Shown piece after piece: positions 8,133 to 17,217 of a stretch of DNA of 53,601 nucleotides; within the stretch, counting starts at the first letter, position 1; each line of letters opens with the position of its first letter. The position numbers and the translations under genes were made by a program. The notes beneath the pieces are model-generated. The model was not told the origin of the DNA. It made no database searches and saw only the letters and a program-made list of their open reading frames with translations. This DNA is from DASULK01 sp036381835 (lineage in GTDB: Bacteria; Actinomycetota; Actinomycetes; Mycobacteriales; Micromonosporaceae): positions 1-53,601 of the forward strand of contig DASVCA010000050.1 of the NCBI GenBank assembly GCA_036381835.1, in the 5' to 3' direction.

Positions 8133-10526
8133 ATGGCTACCGCACCCGATCTTCGTACCGCGCTCACCGACGACGAGTTGCGTTCGCTCGACGCCTACTG
8201 GCGTGCCGCGAACTATCTGTCGGTCGGACAGATCTACCTGCTGGACAACCCGCTGCTGCGTGAGCCGTTGCAGCGGGATCAGATCAAGCCCCGGCTGCTC
8301 GGGCACTGGGGCACCTGCCCCGGGCTGAACCTGGTCTACGCGCATCTGAACCGGGTGATCATCCAACGCGACCTGAACATGATCTTCATCACCGGCCCCG
8401 GTCACGGCGGCCCGGCGATGATCGCGAACACCTGGTTGGAGGGCACCTTCACGGAGCGGTATCCGTCCATGACCCGGGACGAGACCGGCATGGCCCGCCT
8501 GTTCCGGCAGTTCTCCTTCCCCGGCGGGATGCCCAGCCACGTCGCTTCGGAGGTGCCCGGCTCCATCCACGAGGGGGGCGAGCTGGGCTACGCGCTCATG
8601 CACGCGTACGGGGCGGCCTTCGACAACCCGGACCTGACCGTGGCCTGCGTGATCGGCGACGGCGAGGCGGAGACCGGGCCGCTGGCGGCCAGCTGGTTCT
8701 CCAACGTCTTCCTCAACCCGGCCCGCGACGGGGCGGTGCTGCCGATCCTGCACCTCAACGAGTACAAGATCGCCAATCCGACGGTGCTGTCCCGCATCCC
8801 CGAGGACGACCTCGTCTCGCTGCTGACCGGCTACGGACACGAGCCGTACCTGGTCGCCGGGGACGAGCCGAAGTCGGTGCACCGCCAGCTCGCCGCCGCC
8901 CTCGACCAGGCGTTGGACGAGATCGCGGCGATCCAGCACCGGGCCCGCAGCGGAGCCGACGGCACCCGCCCCCGCTGGCCGATGATCGTGCTGCGCACCC
9001 CGAAGGGCTGGACCGGCCCCCGGGTGGTGGACGGCGAACGGGTGGAGGGGACGTTCCGCGCCCACCAGGTTCCGCTCAGCGGGCTGCGCAGCAACGCCGA
9101 ACACCTGGCCGAGCTGGAGCGGTGGCTGCGCGGCTACCGCCCGCAGGAGCTGTTCGACGCCACCGGCGCGCCCGTACGGGACGTGCTGGCGCTGGCCCCG
9201 GCGGGCGACCGCCGGATGAGCGCCAACCCGCACACCAACGGCGGCCTGCTGCTGCGCGACCTCGAACTGCCCGACCTGGGCCGTCACGCGCTGGCGGTCA
9301 CCCATCCGGGTGAGCCGATCGCCTCGCCGATGAAGGTGCTCGGCGGCTGGCTGCGCGAGGTGATCCGGGCCAACCCCGACCGCTTCCGCCTCTTCGGCCC
9401 CGACGAGGTCGAGTCCAACCGGCTCGGTTCGGTGCTGGAGGTCACCGACCGCGCGTTCGTCGCCCCCATGGACCCGCACGACGAAGGGCTCTCACCCGAC
9501 GGCCGGGTCATGGAGGTACTCTCCGAGCACCTGTGCCAGGGCTGGTTGGAAGGCTATCTGCTCACCGGCCGCCACGGGGTCTTCACCAGCTACGAGGCGT
9601 TCACCCACATCGTGGACTCGATGGTCAACCAGCACGCCAAGTGGCTCAAGGTCACCCGCGACATTCCGTGGCGGCAGCCGATCGCCTCGTTCAACTACCT
9701 GCTGTCCAGCCACCTGTGGCAGCAGGACCACAACGGCTTCTCCCACCAGGATCCGGGATTCATCGACCACGTGGCGACCAAGGGCGCCGACGTGGTCCGC
9801 ATCCTGCTGCCACCCGACGCGAACACCCTGCTGGTCACCATGGACCACTGCCTGCGCAGCCGCCACCGGGTCAACGTGGTGCTGGCCGGCAAGCATCCGA
9901 CGGCCAACTGGCTGCCCCTCGACGACGCGAAGCGCCACTGCCGGCGGGGGATCGGAATCTGGGACTGGGCCGGCACCGACGGCGGAGGAGAACCGGACGT
10001 GGTGCTGGCCTGCGCCGGCGACGTACCCACCCTGGAGACCCTCGCCGCCGCCGACCTCCTGCGCCGGTATCTGCCCGAACTGCGGGTACGCGTCGTCAAC
10101 GTCGTCGACCTGCTGCGGCTGCAACCGTCGACCGACCATCCGCACGGGCTGCCGGACGTTCAGTTCGACGCCCTGTTCACCGTCGACCGGCCGGTGATCT
10201 TCGCGTACCACGGCTACCCGTCGTTGATCCACGAACTCACCTACCGCCGTCACAACCACGACAACCTGCACGTGCGCGGGTTCCGTAACGAGGGCACCAC
10301 CACCACCCCGTTCGACATGGTCATGCTCAACGACCTGGACCGCTTCCACCTGGTCCTCGACGTCATCGACCGGGTGCCCGGACTCGCCGCCCGCGCCGCC
10401 GGCCTGCGCCAGCGGATGGTCGACCTGCGCGAGGACTGCCTGGAATACACCCGCCGGTACGGGGAGGACCACCCCGAGGTGGCGCAGTGGCGCTGGGTGC
10501 AGGCCGAATCGCCGACCAACCCCTGA
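8133..10526 (+). CDS. xfp: Xylulose-5-phosphate/fructose-6-phosphate phosphoketolase
   Basis: This thiamine-diphosphate enzyme cleaves xylulose-5-P or fructose-6-P with phosphate to acetyl phosphate plus glyceraldehyde-3-P or erythrose-4-P. Its 797 residues match the full length of the family. The cofactor motif GPGHGG is at 88-93 and the Mg/TDP motif GDGEAETG at 175-182. Other hallmarks are LHLNEYKIANPT, SYEAFTHIVDSM, the SSHLWQQDHNGFSHQDPG segment and the C-terminal FRNEGTTTTPFDM. Acetyl phosphate formed this way can yield ATP through acetate kinase, although no ackA is in this window. Its place between a USP and an Acg-like gene suggests use under low-energy or hypoxic conditions. Confidence 0.97.
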   Translation: MATAPDLRTALTDDELRSLDAYWRAANYLSVGQIYLLDNPLLREPLQRDQIKPRLLGHWGTCPGLNLVYAHLNRVIIQRDLNMIFITGPGHGGPAMIANTWLEGTFTERYPSMTRDETGMARLFRQFSFPGGMPSHVASEVPGSIHEGGELGYALMHAYGAAFDNPDLTVACVIGDGEAETGPLAASWFSNVFLNPARDGAVLPILHLNEYKIANPTVLSRIPEDDLVSLLTGYGHEPYLVAGDEPKSVHRQLAAALDQALDEIAAIQHRARSGADGTRPRWPMIVLRTPKGWTGPRVVDGERVEGTFRAHQVPLSGLRSNAEHLAELERWLRGYRPQELFDATGAPVRDVLALAPAGDRRMSANPHTNGGLLLRDLELPDLGRHALAVTHPGEPIASPMKVLGGWLREVIRANPDRFRLFGPDEVESNRLGSVLEVTDRAFVAPMDPHDEGLSPDGRVMEVLSEHLCQGWLEGYLLTGRHGVFTSYEAFTHIVDSMVNQHAKWLKVTRDIPWRQPIASFNYLLSSHLWQQDHNGFSHQDPGFIDHVATKGADVVRILLPPDANTLLVTMDHCLRSRHRVNVVLAGKHPTANWLPLDDAKRHCRRGIGIWDWAGTDGGGEPDVVLACAGDVPTLETLAAADLLRRYLPELRVRVVNVVDLLRLQPSTDHPHGLPDVQFDALFTVDRPVIFAYHGYPSLIHELTYRRHNHDNLHVRGFRNEGTTTTPFDMVMLNDLDRFHLVLDVIDRVPGLAARAAGLRQRMVDLREDCLEYTRRYGEDHPEVAQWRWVQAESPTNP

Positions 10527-10605
10527 CGGCCGGTCGGCGGCATCGTGCACGTCGGACACCGCCGGGGTTGAATGAACCACAGATCATCAAAGGAAGGCCG
10601 CGAAC

Positions 10606-11634
10606 ATGACCGACGGCACCACCACCGGCGACCGGCCGTCCGGCACCGTCCTGGCCGAGGCGGCGGCGACCGCCGGGTACGCCCCCTCGGTGCACAACAC
10701 CCAGCCGTGGCGCTGGCGGGTCCGCCCCGGACGGCTCGACCTGTTCGCCGACCGCACCCGGCAGCTGCGCGCCGTCGACCCCGAGTCGCGACTACTCATG
10801 ATCAGCTGTGGGACGGCGCTGCACCACGCCCGCGTCGCGCTCGCCGCGGCCGGCTGGGCGAGCGAGGTCGACCGGCTACCCGACCCCGACGACCCCGACC
10901 TGCTCGCCACCCTCCGCGGCAGCGGGCGGACCGTGGCCGACGCGGAGGTCATGCAGCTGGTGGAGGCCATGCCGGTACGGCACACCGACCGCCGACCGGT
11001 CAGCGACCGGCCGGTCCCCGCCGAGGCGCTGGCCCGGATCGAAGGCTCCGTCGCCGGGCTCGCCCGGCTGCACGTGCTCACCGCCGATCAGGTGCTCGAA
11101 CTCGCGGCCGTCGCGGCGCGGGCCGCCTCGCTGCAGGCGCACGACCCGGAGATCCGCGCCGAACTCGACTACTGGACGACCCGGGCGGCCGGCAACGGCA
11201 CGGGGCTGCCGCCGGAGGTGCTGCCGACCGAGTTCCCGCAGACCACGGTCCCCGGCCGTGATTTCGGCCGGCCCGGAACCCTGCCGGTCGGCCCCGGCCA
11301 CGATCGGGCGGCGAGCTACGCGCTGCTGTTCGGCGACGGCGACGACCCGGTCGACTGGCTCATCGCCGGGGAGGCCCTGTCGGCCGCCTGGCTGACCGCC
11401 ACCGTCCTCGGTGTCTCAGTCCTGCCGCTCAGCGGCGCCGTCGAGGTGGCCTCCACCCGGCAGGCGCTGCGGCGTATCATCGCCGGGCTCGGCTACCCGT
11501 ACCTGGTGCTGCGGCTGGGCATCCCCGACCCGGACCATCCCGGGCCGCCGCGCACCCCGCGACTGCCGGCCGAGCAGCTGGTGGACACCGCGCCGGTGCG
11601 CGCCACCGAACCGCCGACCGAGGAGGAAGCGTGA
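10606..11634 (+). CDS. Acg-family FMN-binding nitroreductase-like protein
   Basis: This 342-residue protein has two nitroreductase-fold halves, like Mycobacterium Acg (Rv2032), a DosR-regulon member. The opening ATAGYAPSVHNTQPWRWRV is the diagnostic FMN-binding segment, with RHTDRRPVSDRPVP mid-protein and SAAWLTATVLGVSVLPLSGAVE near the end. Mycobacterial Acg binds FMN and appears to lack normal nitroreductase activity; a flavin-sequestering role has been proposed for such proteins. An AAAGGAAGG ribosome site precedes the ATG. The stop overlaps the next USP start by four bases, so the two are translationally coupled. Confidence 0.9.
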   Translation: MTDGTTTGDRPSGTVLAEAAATAGYAPSVHNTQPWRWRVRPGRLDLFADRTRQLRAVDPESRLLMISCGTALHHARVALAAAGWASEVDRLPDPDDPDLLATLRGSGRTVADAEVMQLVEAMPVRHTDRRPVSDRPVPAEALARIEGSVAGLARLHVLTADQVLELAAVAARAASLQAHDPEIRAELDYWTTRAAGNGTGLPPEVLPTEFPQTTVPGRDFGRPGTLPVGPGHDRAASYALLFGDGDDPVDWLIAGEALSAAWLTATVLGVSVLPLSGAVEVASTRQALRRIIAGLGYPYLVLRLGIPDPDHPGPPRTPRLPAEQLVDTAPVRATEPPTEEEA

Positions 11635-12491
11635 CCGAACCGGTGATCGCCGGGGTGGACGGGTCGAAGGCGAGTCAGGTCGCCGCCGGCCAGGCGGCCG
11701 ACGCCGCGCTGCGCCGGCGGGCTCCGCTCCTACTCGTCCACGGCTACCTGCACCCGTTCCGGTACGGGGTGCCCATCGACCCGTACGCGTTCCAGCTGCC
11801 GCCGCCCAGTGACGAGGCGATCCGGATGCTCGACGAGGTGGCCGCCGAACTGCGACGCGAGCGGCCCGGACTGACCGTGGAAACCCGCCAGGTGGCCGGC
11901 GGCCCGGCCGCCGCGCTGGTGGAACTGTCGCAGGAGGCCCGGCTGGTCGTCGTCGGCAGCCGCGGGCACGGCGGGTTCACCGGCCTGCTGCTCGGCTCCG
12001 TCAGCGCCCAGGTGGCCAGCCACGCCCACTGCCCGGTACTGGTGGTCCGCCCGGCCGACCTGCCCCCGCCGAAGACCGGTCCGGTGGTGGTCGGGGTGGA
12101 CGGTTCGGCGGGCAGCGGGCCCGCCCTCGCGTTCGCCGCCGAGGAGGCCGCACTGCGCGGTAGCCCGCTGACCGTCCTGCACGTGTGGGGCGACGCGCCG
12201 CGGGACGGGGCGACGGTTCGCGACGAAGCGCAGCGGCTGCTGGATGAGGCGGTCGCCGAGGCGCGCGAGCGCCATCCGGGGCTGACGGTGGAGGGACGGG
12301 CGGTGACGGGCCTCGACCCGGAACGCGCCCTCATCGAGGCCAGTGGGAAGGCGTCGCTGGTGGTGGTCGGCTCGCGTGGCCGGGGCGGGTTCACCGGCCT
12401 GCTGCTCGGCTCCGTCAGCCAGGCGCTCGTGCACCACAGCGGCTGCCCGGTGGTGATCGCCCGCCCACACCACCACCAGAAAGGCGATTAA
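11631..12491 (+). CDS. Universal stress protein, two complete USP domains
   Basis: This 286-residue cytosolic tandem USP has both ATP-binding signatures intact: GSRGHGGFTGLLLGSV in domain 1 and GSRGRGGFTGLLLGSV in domain 2, each followed by the HCPVLVVR or GCPVVIAR closing strand. The start is a GTG overlapping the Acg stop (GTGA) with GAGGAAG upstream. Unlike the USP at 7188, both halves should bind ATP. The near-identical glycine segments point to recent internal duplication. The TAA stop directly abuts the ATG of the CoA-transferase gene, so the three genes form one transcription unit. Confidence 0.93.
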   Translation: MTEPVIAGVDGSKASQVAAGQAADAALRRRAPLLLVHGYLHPFRYGVPIDPYAFQLPPPSDEAIRMLDEVAAELRRERPGLTVETRQVAGGPAAALVELSQEARLVVVGSRGHGGFTGLLLGSVSAQVASHAHCPVLVVRPADLPPPKTGPVVVGVDGSAGSGPALAFAAEEAALRGSPLTVLHVWGDAPRDGATVRDEAQRLLDEAVAEARERHPGLTVEGRAVTGLDPERALIEASGKASLVVVGSRGRGGFTGLLLGSVSQALVHHSGCPVVIARPHHHQKGD

Positions 12492-13874
12492 ATGGCCGCC
12501 CCCACCACCGAGACGTCGCCGCTGCTTGCGACGGCGTGGTCCGCGCTCGGCGGCGACGAACGCCTGCTCGAGCTGGTCGAGGTGACCGGCGAGTCGGCCG
12601 GTCTGCTGCCGTCCACCCTGGCCGCGCGGCCGGCCATGCTCGCGGCGGTGTCCGCGTCCACCCTGGCGGCCGCGGCGCTCGACGCCGCGCGGCGGGCCGC
12701 ACCGCCCCCGCGGGCGCAGGTGGACGCCGAGCATGTCGCCGTCGCGGCGGTCAGCGAACGGCACGCCCGCGAGGAGGGCGTGGCCGACGAGCCGGAACTG
12801 TTCGCGCCGCTGTCGAGGTTCTGGCGCGCGGCGGACGGCTGGGTGCGGCTGCACGGCAACTACCCCTGGCACCGGGAGCGGGCGCTGCGCGTACTGGGGT
12901 GCGAGCACCGGCCCGAGGCGATCGCCGAGGCGATCGGTGCCTGGCGGGCCGCCGACCTGGAGGATGCGCTGGCGGCGGCGGGTGCGCTCGGGTACGCGGT
13001 ACGCGACCGCGACGAGTGGCTGCGCCACCCGCAGGGCCGGGCGGTGGCGGGGCTGCCGCTGGTCGAGTGGACGGCGGGTACCGGGGACGGACGTCCGCTG
13101 GGCCCGGGGCGGGTGGCGCAGGGCGTGCGGGTGCTGGATCTGACCCGGGTCATCGCCGGTCCGGTGGCCACCCGGACGCTGGCCGCCTGGGGGGCGCAGG
13201 TGCTTCGGGTCGACAGTCCGAGGCTGCCCGAACTGCGCGCCGGGGCGATCGACATGCTCTCCGGCAAGCGCAGCGCCCTGCTCGATCTCGCCGAACCGGC
13301 CGGGCGGGCCCGGCTGCACGAGCTGCTCGCCGAGGCGGACGTCGTGGTGCAGGGCTACCGCCCGGGGGCCCTGGCCCGGTACGGGCTGGCCGCGCGGGAC
13401 CTGACCGAACGGTACCCGCGGCTGACCGTGGTGACCCTGTCGGCGTGGGGCACCGCCGGGCCGTGGGCGCAGCGGCGCGGCTTCGACTCTCTCGTCCAGT
13501 GCCCGACCGGCATCGCCGTCGCCGAAGGCGACGGGCGGCGGCCGGGGGCGCTGCCCGCCCAGGTGCTCGACCACGCGACCGGCTACCTGGCGGCGGCTGC
13601 GGCGCTGCTGTCGCTGGCCGGGGTGCAGCGTGGCGAGCCGCCGCGGTCGGTGTGGCTTTCCCTGGCCCAGACCGCCGAATGGCTGTGGCGGGCCGGGGTG
13701 CGCGAGCGCGAGCCGGCACGCGCCGTGTCCCCCGACCGTCACCTCGTGCGGTTGACCGGGGCCGACCGTCCGGTGACGGTCGTCGCCCCGCCCGGCCGGC
13801 TCGCCGACCACGTTCCTGGCTGGCGGGCGACCACGGCATGGGGTGCCGACCGGCCGGCGTTCCTCGACGCCTGA
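12492..13874 (+). CDS. CaiB/BaiF-type (class III) CoA transferase with rearranged domain order
   Basis: This 460-residue protein resembles class III CoA transferases. The canonical N-terminal CoA-binding core appears only from about residue 215 (QGVRVLDLTRVIAGPVATR, GKRSALLDL, then VVVQGYRPGALARYGL) and includes the putative catalytic Asp in RRGFDSLVQ. The preceding 210 residues (DGWVRLHGNYPWHRERAL, later EWLRHPQGRAVA) look like the segment that normally follows the core. The order is therefore permuted, or the protein is a fusion of a degraded and an intact half. It is coupled to the USP gene. Substrates are unknown. It ends ten bases before the convergent lactonase gene. Confidence 0.8.
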   Translation: MAAPTTETSPLLATAWSALGGDERLLELVEVTGESAGLLPSTLAARPAMLAAVSASTLAAAALDAARRAAPPPRAQVDAEHVAVAAVSERHAREEGVADEPELFAPLSRFWRAADGWVRLHGNYPWHRERALRVLGCEHRPEAIAEAIGAWRAADLEDALAAAGALGYAVRDRDEWLRHPQGRAVAGLPLVEWTAGTGDGRPLGPGRVAQGVRVLDLTRVIAGPVATRTLAAWGAQVLRVDSPRLPELRAGAIDMLSGKRSALLDLAEPAGRARLHELLAEADVVVQGYRPGALARYGLAARDLTERYPRLTVVTLSAWGTAGPWAQRRGFDSLVQCPTGIAVAEGDGRRPGALPAQVLDHATGYLAAAAALLSLAGVQRGEPPRSVWLSLAQTAEWLWRAGVREREPARAVSPDRHLVRLTGADRPVTVVAPPGRLADHVPGWRATTAWGADRPAFLDA

Positions 13875-13884
13875 CCGCCCGGGC

Positions 13885-14724
13885 TCAGCCGGCGTACTCG
13901 CGCACCGGCTGCCCGGCGATCCCGACCTCGGCCCGGAACAGCGCGCCGGCTGCCGGGTCGTCGGCGTCCAGGCCCTCGCGTGACGTGGTGATGAACAGCT
14001 CGTCCAGCCCCGGGCCGCCGAACGTGCACGCGGTGACCATCGGGGTGGGCAGCTCGATCACCTCGTCGAGCACGCCGTCCGGGGTGTAGCGGTGCACCGC
14101 GCCCCCGCTGTGCAGCGCCACCCAGACGCCCCCTTCGGAGTCGACGGTCAGCCCGTCCGGGCCGCCGGCGTCCGCGGGGATGCGCACCAACGGGCGCGGG
14201 TCGGTCAGGCCGGCCTCCCGGTCGTAGTCGAAGACGGTGATCTGCTGGGTGGGGGTGTCGTTGTGGTAGGCACGGGTGCCGTCCGGGCTCCAGTCCAGCC
14301 CGTTGGAGATGGTCACCCGCGGCAGCACCACGTGCACCGCCCCGTCGGGGTCGAGCCGGTAGAGTGCGCCGCCCCCGGTCCGGCCGGCCATCGACCCGCA
14401 GTAGAAGCGGCCGTGCGGGTCGCAGCCGCCGTCGTTCATCCGCACCTGCTCGTCAGCCCACAGCTCGGGCAGGTGGGCGACGGTGCCGTCGGGGTCTTCC
14501 AGCGCGAACCCCCGTTCGACGCCGAACACCGCGCCGCCCCGGCTCCGGGGGCGCACGGCGGCGGCTATCCGGCCGATGCGGCGGCGGGTCACCGTGGCGT
14601 CGGGCCGCAACGACAGCACGTCGCCGGCGAGCATGTCGACCCAGCGCAGGCCGCCCCAGCGGGCGGACCACACCGGTCCCTCGCCGTGGTAGGTCACCGC
14701 TTCGGTCACCTGCTCGGCCCGCAT
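13885..14724 (-). CDS. SMP-30/gluconolactonase/LRE family protein
   Basis: This 279-residue six-bladed beta-propeller probably hydrolyses sugar lactones. Metal and catalytic residues typical of the family are visible: the early Glu in HGEGPVW, the Asn in TISNGLDWSPDG, and the Asp in PDGLTVDSEGGVW. MNDGGCDPHGRFYCGSM matches the conserved MNDG strand. The ATG at 14724 is supported by GGAGGGAGG six bases upstream. It lies downstream of the metal-ATPase gene on the same strand with 89 bases between. A role in sugar-acid metabolism alongside the FGGY kinase and phosphoketolase is an inference. Confidence 0.9.
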   Translation of the reverse strand: MRAEQVTEAVTYHGEGPVWSARWGGLRWVDMLAGDVLSLRPDATVTRRRIGRIAAAVRPRSRGGAVFGVERGFALEDPDGTVAHLPELWADEQVRMNDGGCDPHGRFYCGSMAGRTGGGALYRLDPDGAVHVVLPRVTISNGLDWSPDGTRAYHNDTPTQQITVFDYDREAGLTDPRPLVRIPADAGGPDGLTVDSEGGVWVALHSGGAVHRYTPDGVLDEVIELPTPMVTACTFGGPGLDELFITTSREGLDADDPAAGALFRAEVGIAGQPVREYAG

Positions 14725-14813
14725 GCGTCCGCCTCCCTCCGTAGCGCCCACGCCGGCATCACTCACCGTAGTGGGCAGGGTGCCGGGTGGTCCGGTGTTC
14801 GGCGACGCGCGGC

Positions 14814-17213
14814 TCAACGCGGGCCGGCGCCCGGGTCGGGGTCGACCGAGGCGAGCGAGAACATGCTCTCCTCCTCCTGCGCGAAATGCAGGCGCAGCAC
14901 GGCGTCCAGCCCGTACAGGGTGGCCAGCAGGTCGGGCACGAGGTCCCGATCCAGCCGTCCGTCGAGGGTCCGGTCCAGGTGCCCGCCGAGCCGGTCGACG
15001 AGGCGGTGGATCTCCACGTGGCTGCGGCTGGCCGGGTCGGTCGCCTCGTCGCCGAGCGGTCGGGCCAGCGCCGGCAGCAGGCGGTGCTCCTCCTCGTCCT
15101 CATGCGGCAGCAGGCGCTCGACGAGCTGGGTGTGCACGTCACGCAACGCGGCCACCCGGTCGGCGGCGGTGGGGTCGGCGGCGACCAGATCCGCGGTCGC
15201 GCGCAGCCGGGCGAGGATGGGGCGCAGCGCCTCGTGCTCGCCGGCGAACCGGGCCACCAGCCGCTGCGCCTGCGGGGTCAACGGCCGGCGGCGCACCCCG
15301 CCGCGCAACGCGCGCAGCGCGTTGACGATCACCAGCACGTCGATGCCCTCCTGGAGGAAGGCGCCGAAGACCGGCGGCAGCAGCCCGACCGCCGCCACGC
15401 CCATGGCCGCCAGCGACAGGCCCATGCCGACGCCGGCGCTCTGCACGGCGATACGGCGGGCGTACCGGGCGATCTCGACCGCATCGGCGAGCCGGTCCAG
15501 GCGGTTGACGGTCAGCACCGCGTCGGCCACGTCCGCCGAGGCGGTCGCGCCGGTCGCGCCCATCGCGACGCCGACGTCGGCGGCGGCCAGCGCCGGCGCG
15601 TCGTTGACCCCGTCACCGACCATCACCGTGGTGGCGCGCTGCGCCTCGGCCCGGACCCGGTCCACCTTCGCCTCCGGGCCGCAGCGGGCGACCACGTCGT
15701 CGACGCCCACCACGCGGGCCACCTGGGCGGCCACCTCCGGCCGGTCGCCGGTCAGCATGATCACCCGTTCGAACCCGGACTCACGCAGCCGGCGGACAGT
15801 GTGCCGGGCGTCGGGGCGCACCGGATCCTGCAGCAGCAGCACCCCGGACACCGCCCCGTCCAGGCTGATCCACACCGCGGCCGCCCCGTCCAGCTCGGCG
15901 CGCCGGCGTTGGCGGTCCGCCCAGTCGGGCAGCTCGTCGGCGAGCTGCCCGACCCACACCAGCCGGCCGTTGACGCGCCCGCTCACCCCCTTGCCGGGCT
16001 CCTCGGCGACCTCGGTCGGGGCGGTGAGGGGCAGCTCGCGCTCCGCTGCTTCCCGCACCACGGCGGTGGCCAGCACGTGCGGGGACAGCTGCTCTACCGA
16101 GGCGGCCAGCCGCAGCACCTCGTCGGGGTCGAGGCCGGGGGCGGCGACGATCTCGACGGCCCGGGGGCGCCCGGCGGTCAGGGTGCCGGTCTTGTCCACC
16201 AGCAGGGTGCCGGCACGCCCCAGCAGCTCCAGCGAACCGCCCTCCCGGATCACCACCCCGCTGCGGGCGACCCGGGACAGCCCGGAGACGATCGCGATCG
16301 GGGTGGCCAGGATGAGCGGGCACGGTGTGGCGACCACCAGCACCGCGACCGCGCGGATGAACTCCCCGGAGACGAGCCAGGCGAGGCCAGCGAGGACCAG
16401 GGTGAACGGGACGAACGCCGCAGCATAGCGGTCGGCGATGCGCACCATGGGCGCCTTGCGGGCCGTCGCCTCCTCGGCCAGCCGGACGATCCCGGCGTAC
16501 GTGCTCTCCGCCGCCGTGGCGGTGGCCCGCATCCGAAACGCCGCCCCGGCGTTGACCACCCCGCTGCGCACCGCGTCGCCCGGCGCCCGGGTGACGATCT
16601 GCGATTCGCCGGTCACCACCGACTCGTCGAGCGCGGCCTCCTCCTCGATGACCCCGTCGACGGGGACCACCTCGCCGGGCCCGACGAGCAGCCGGTCGTC
16701 GACGCGCACGTCGCTGAGCGCAACCACCTCGATCCCGCCGTCGGCGGTCTGGCGGCGCGCTGAGCGCGGCGCGTGACGCAGCAGTTCGCGCAGGTCCCGA
16801 CTGGCCCGCCGTTCCGCGTACGACTCCAGCGTCCGGCCGGTGGCCAGCATGAGCGCGACGACCGCGCCGGCCAGGTATTCACCGACCGCGAGCGCGCCGG
16901 CCAGCGCCAGCACGGCGATGACGTCGACCCCGACCTGTCGGCGCAGCAGCGCCCGGATCACCCAGACGAGGGCCGGGATCAGGCCGCCGACGGTCGTCGC
17001 CGCCCAGAACAGGTTCGCGGTGTCCCGGCGGTCGAGGAACCACAGGACCGTGCCCGCGACCAGCGCGACGGAGACGACGGCCAACAGTGCCCAGTTGAAC
17101 GACAGCTCGCGGCGCTCCGCCGACCATGGCTTGGCCGCCTCGTCGATATCCTCCGGCTGCCACCGGCCGCCGCCGGCACGCGTCGACGGGGCGTTTTCGG
17201 GCTGCTCGCCCAT
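14814..17213 (-). CDS. P1B-5-type metal-translocating P-type ATPase with C-terminal hemerythrin domain
   Basis: This membrane ATPase of 799 residues couples ATP hydrolysis to transition-metal export. An N-terminal soluble tail lacks CXXC metal-binding domains. Actuator motif TGES is at 201-204, the membrane metal site TPCPL at 296-300, phosphorylation site DKTGT at 340-344 and GDGVND at 533-538. The last membrane helix has FLQEGIDVLVIVNALR (619-634). TPCP plus this QEG motif are features of the P1B-5 subgroup. Residues 655-785 form a hemerythrin-like bundle with H660, H704, H710, H732/H736, H776 and acidic partners, which should hold a diiron site. The substrate may be Fe, Ni or Co. It begins four bases after the USP stop. 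Confidence 0.92.
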   Translation of the reverse strand: MGEQPENAPSTRAGGGRWQPEDIDEAAKPWSAERRELSFNWALLAVVSVALVAGTVLWFLDRRDTANLFWAATTVGGLIPALVWVIRALLRRQVGVDVIAVLALAGALAVGEYLAGAVVALMLATGRTLESYAERRASRDLRELLRHAPRSARRQTADGGIEVVALSDVRVDDRLLVGPGEVVPVDGVIEEEAALDESVVTGESQIVTRAPGDAVRSGVVNAGAAFRMRATATAAESTYAGIVRLAEEATARKAPMVRIADRYAAAFVPFTLVLAGLAWLVSGEFIRAVAVLVVATPCPLILATPIAIVSGLSRVARSGVVIREGGSLELLGRAGTLLVDKTGTLTAGRPRAVEIVAAPGLDPDEVLRLAASVEQLSPHVLATAVVREAAERELPLTAPTEVAEEPGKGVSGRVNGRLVWVGQLADELPDWADRQRRRAELDGAAAVWISLDGAVSGVLLLQDPVRPDARHTVRRLRESGFERVIMLTGDRPEVAAQVARVVGVDDVVARCGPEAKVDRVRAEAQRATTVMVGDGVNDAPALAAADVGVAMGATGATASADVADAVLTVNRLDRLADAVEIARYARRIAVQSAGVGMGLSLAAMGVAAVGLLPPVFGAFLQEGIDVLVIVNALRALRGGVRRRPLTPQAQRLVARFAGEHEALRPILARLRATADLVAADPTAADRVAALRDVHTQLVERLLPHEDEEEHRLLPALARPLGDEATDPASRSHVEIHRLVDRLGGHLDRTLDGRLDRDLVPDLLATLYGLDAVLRLHFAQEEESMFSLASVDPDPGAGPR

Positions 17214-17217
17214 CGGC

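Noticed and set aside
7611..9479. Long minus-strand open frame antisense to USP and phosphoketolase
   Set aside because: It lies opposite strongly conserved genes, has low-complexity Arg/Gly/Val-rich composition, and no family motif. It is a shadow of high GC3 coding DNA.
14092..16428. Long plus-strand frame antisense to the lactonase and P1B-5 ATPase
   Set aside because: The predicted protein is Ser/Arg/Thr-rich without domains, while the opposite strand has clear motifs.
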